The notes beneath the pieces were generated by a model. The model was not told the DNA's origin, made no database searches, and saw only the letters and a program-made list of their open reading frames with translations. Positions 5,447-5,549 of a stretch of DNA of 5,549 nt are shown piece after piece (position 1 is the first letter of the stretch; every line of letters begins with the position of its first letter). The stretch covers positions 1 through 5,549 of the forward strand of contig JAKBBA010000190.1 in NCBI GenBank assembly GCA_021808665.1, given 5' to 3'. A program made the position numbers and the translations under genes. The DNA comes from Actinomycetes bacterium. Its GTDB lineage: Bacteria; Actinomycetota; Acidimicrobiia; Acidimicrobiales; Palsa-688.

Positions 5447-5549
5447 GTGTCCAACCAGTGGGTGAGCCTCAAGGCTTCGGAGGTGGAAGTGGGACAGCGG
5501 GTGCGCACCCCTGACGGGGCCGAACTGATCGCGACGCGCATAGAGCACC
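5447..5549 (+). CDS. Hypothetical protein, N-terminal fragment cut by the window end
   Basis: A GTG at 5447 opens a frame that runs to the window edge (34 full codons) without a stop. The peptide reads MSNQWVSLKASEVEVGQRVR and continues TPDGAELIATRIEH. I do not recognise a named family. The alternation of short beta-type stretches with turns (V-S-L-K-A-S-E-V-E-V-G-Q-R-V-R...D-G-x-E-L-x-x-T-R-I-E) suggests a small beta-barrel or beta-sandwich start. The excellent ribosome-binding site, balanced amino-acid composition and GC-rich third codon positions argue that it is real. I cannot tell whether it belongs to the polysaccharide cluster or marks its edge. Confidence 0.6.
   Translation, partial: MSNQWVSLKASEVEVGQRVRTPDGAELIATRIEH

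Overview
The window is a stretch of a cell-surface polysaccharide (exopolysaccharide, capsule or O-antigen-like) biosynthesis cluster. All genes I support lie on the + strand. The DNA is GC-rich, most genes start with GTG (5 of the 6 starts visible here), and no start shows a promoter of strong E. coli type. This suggests a high-GC Gram-positive bacterium; an actinobacterium, possibly of the Acidimicrobiia type, is my best guess. That taxonomic call is inference, since no marker gene is present.

Layout. (1) 1-146: the last 47 codons of a bacterial sugar transferase (polyprenyl-phosphate glycosyl-1-phosphate transferase), the enzyme that starts a repeat unit on the lipid carrier. (2) 245-1345: a GT4-type (GT-B fold) glycosyltransferase. 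(3) 1397-2338: a GT2 (GT-A fold) rhamnosyltransferase-like glycosyltransferase. (4) 2339-2605: a 267-base gap with no credible gene but a possible -10 box. (5) 2606-3466: a GT2-like glycosyltransferase with a D-T-D-E metal motif. (6) 3470-4438: an exostosin-like (GT47-type) glycosyltransferase, 3 bases after the previous gene and probably translationally coupled to it. (7) 4439-4803: a 365-base stretch with no convincing gene, holding a compact GC hairpin. (8) 4804-5385: a single-pass membrane protein of the YdcF/SanA/ElyC (DUF218) family. (9) 5447 to the window end: the start of an unrecognised small protein with a very good ribosome-binding site.

Working model, by inference: the sugar transferase loads the first sugar phosphate onto undecaprenyl phosphate at the inner face of the membrane. 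The four cytoplasmic glycosyltransferases then add up to four further sugars, and products outside the window flip, polymerise and export the unit. The DUF218 protein may act on lipid-linked intermediates or envelope homeostasis. No flippase, polymerase, chain-length regulator or nucleotide-sugar synthesis gene is in the window. I saw no tRNA, rRNA, CRISPR array, insertion sequence or other clear mobile element. Nothing here amounts to a demonstrably new system. The least explained parts are the exostosin/DTDE glycosyltransferase pair, the 365-base gap and the unidentified 3' gene.
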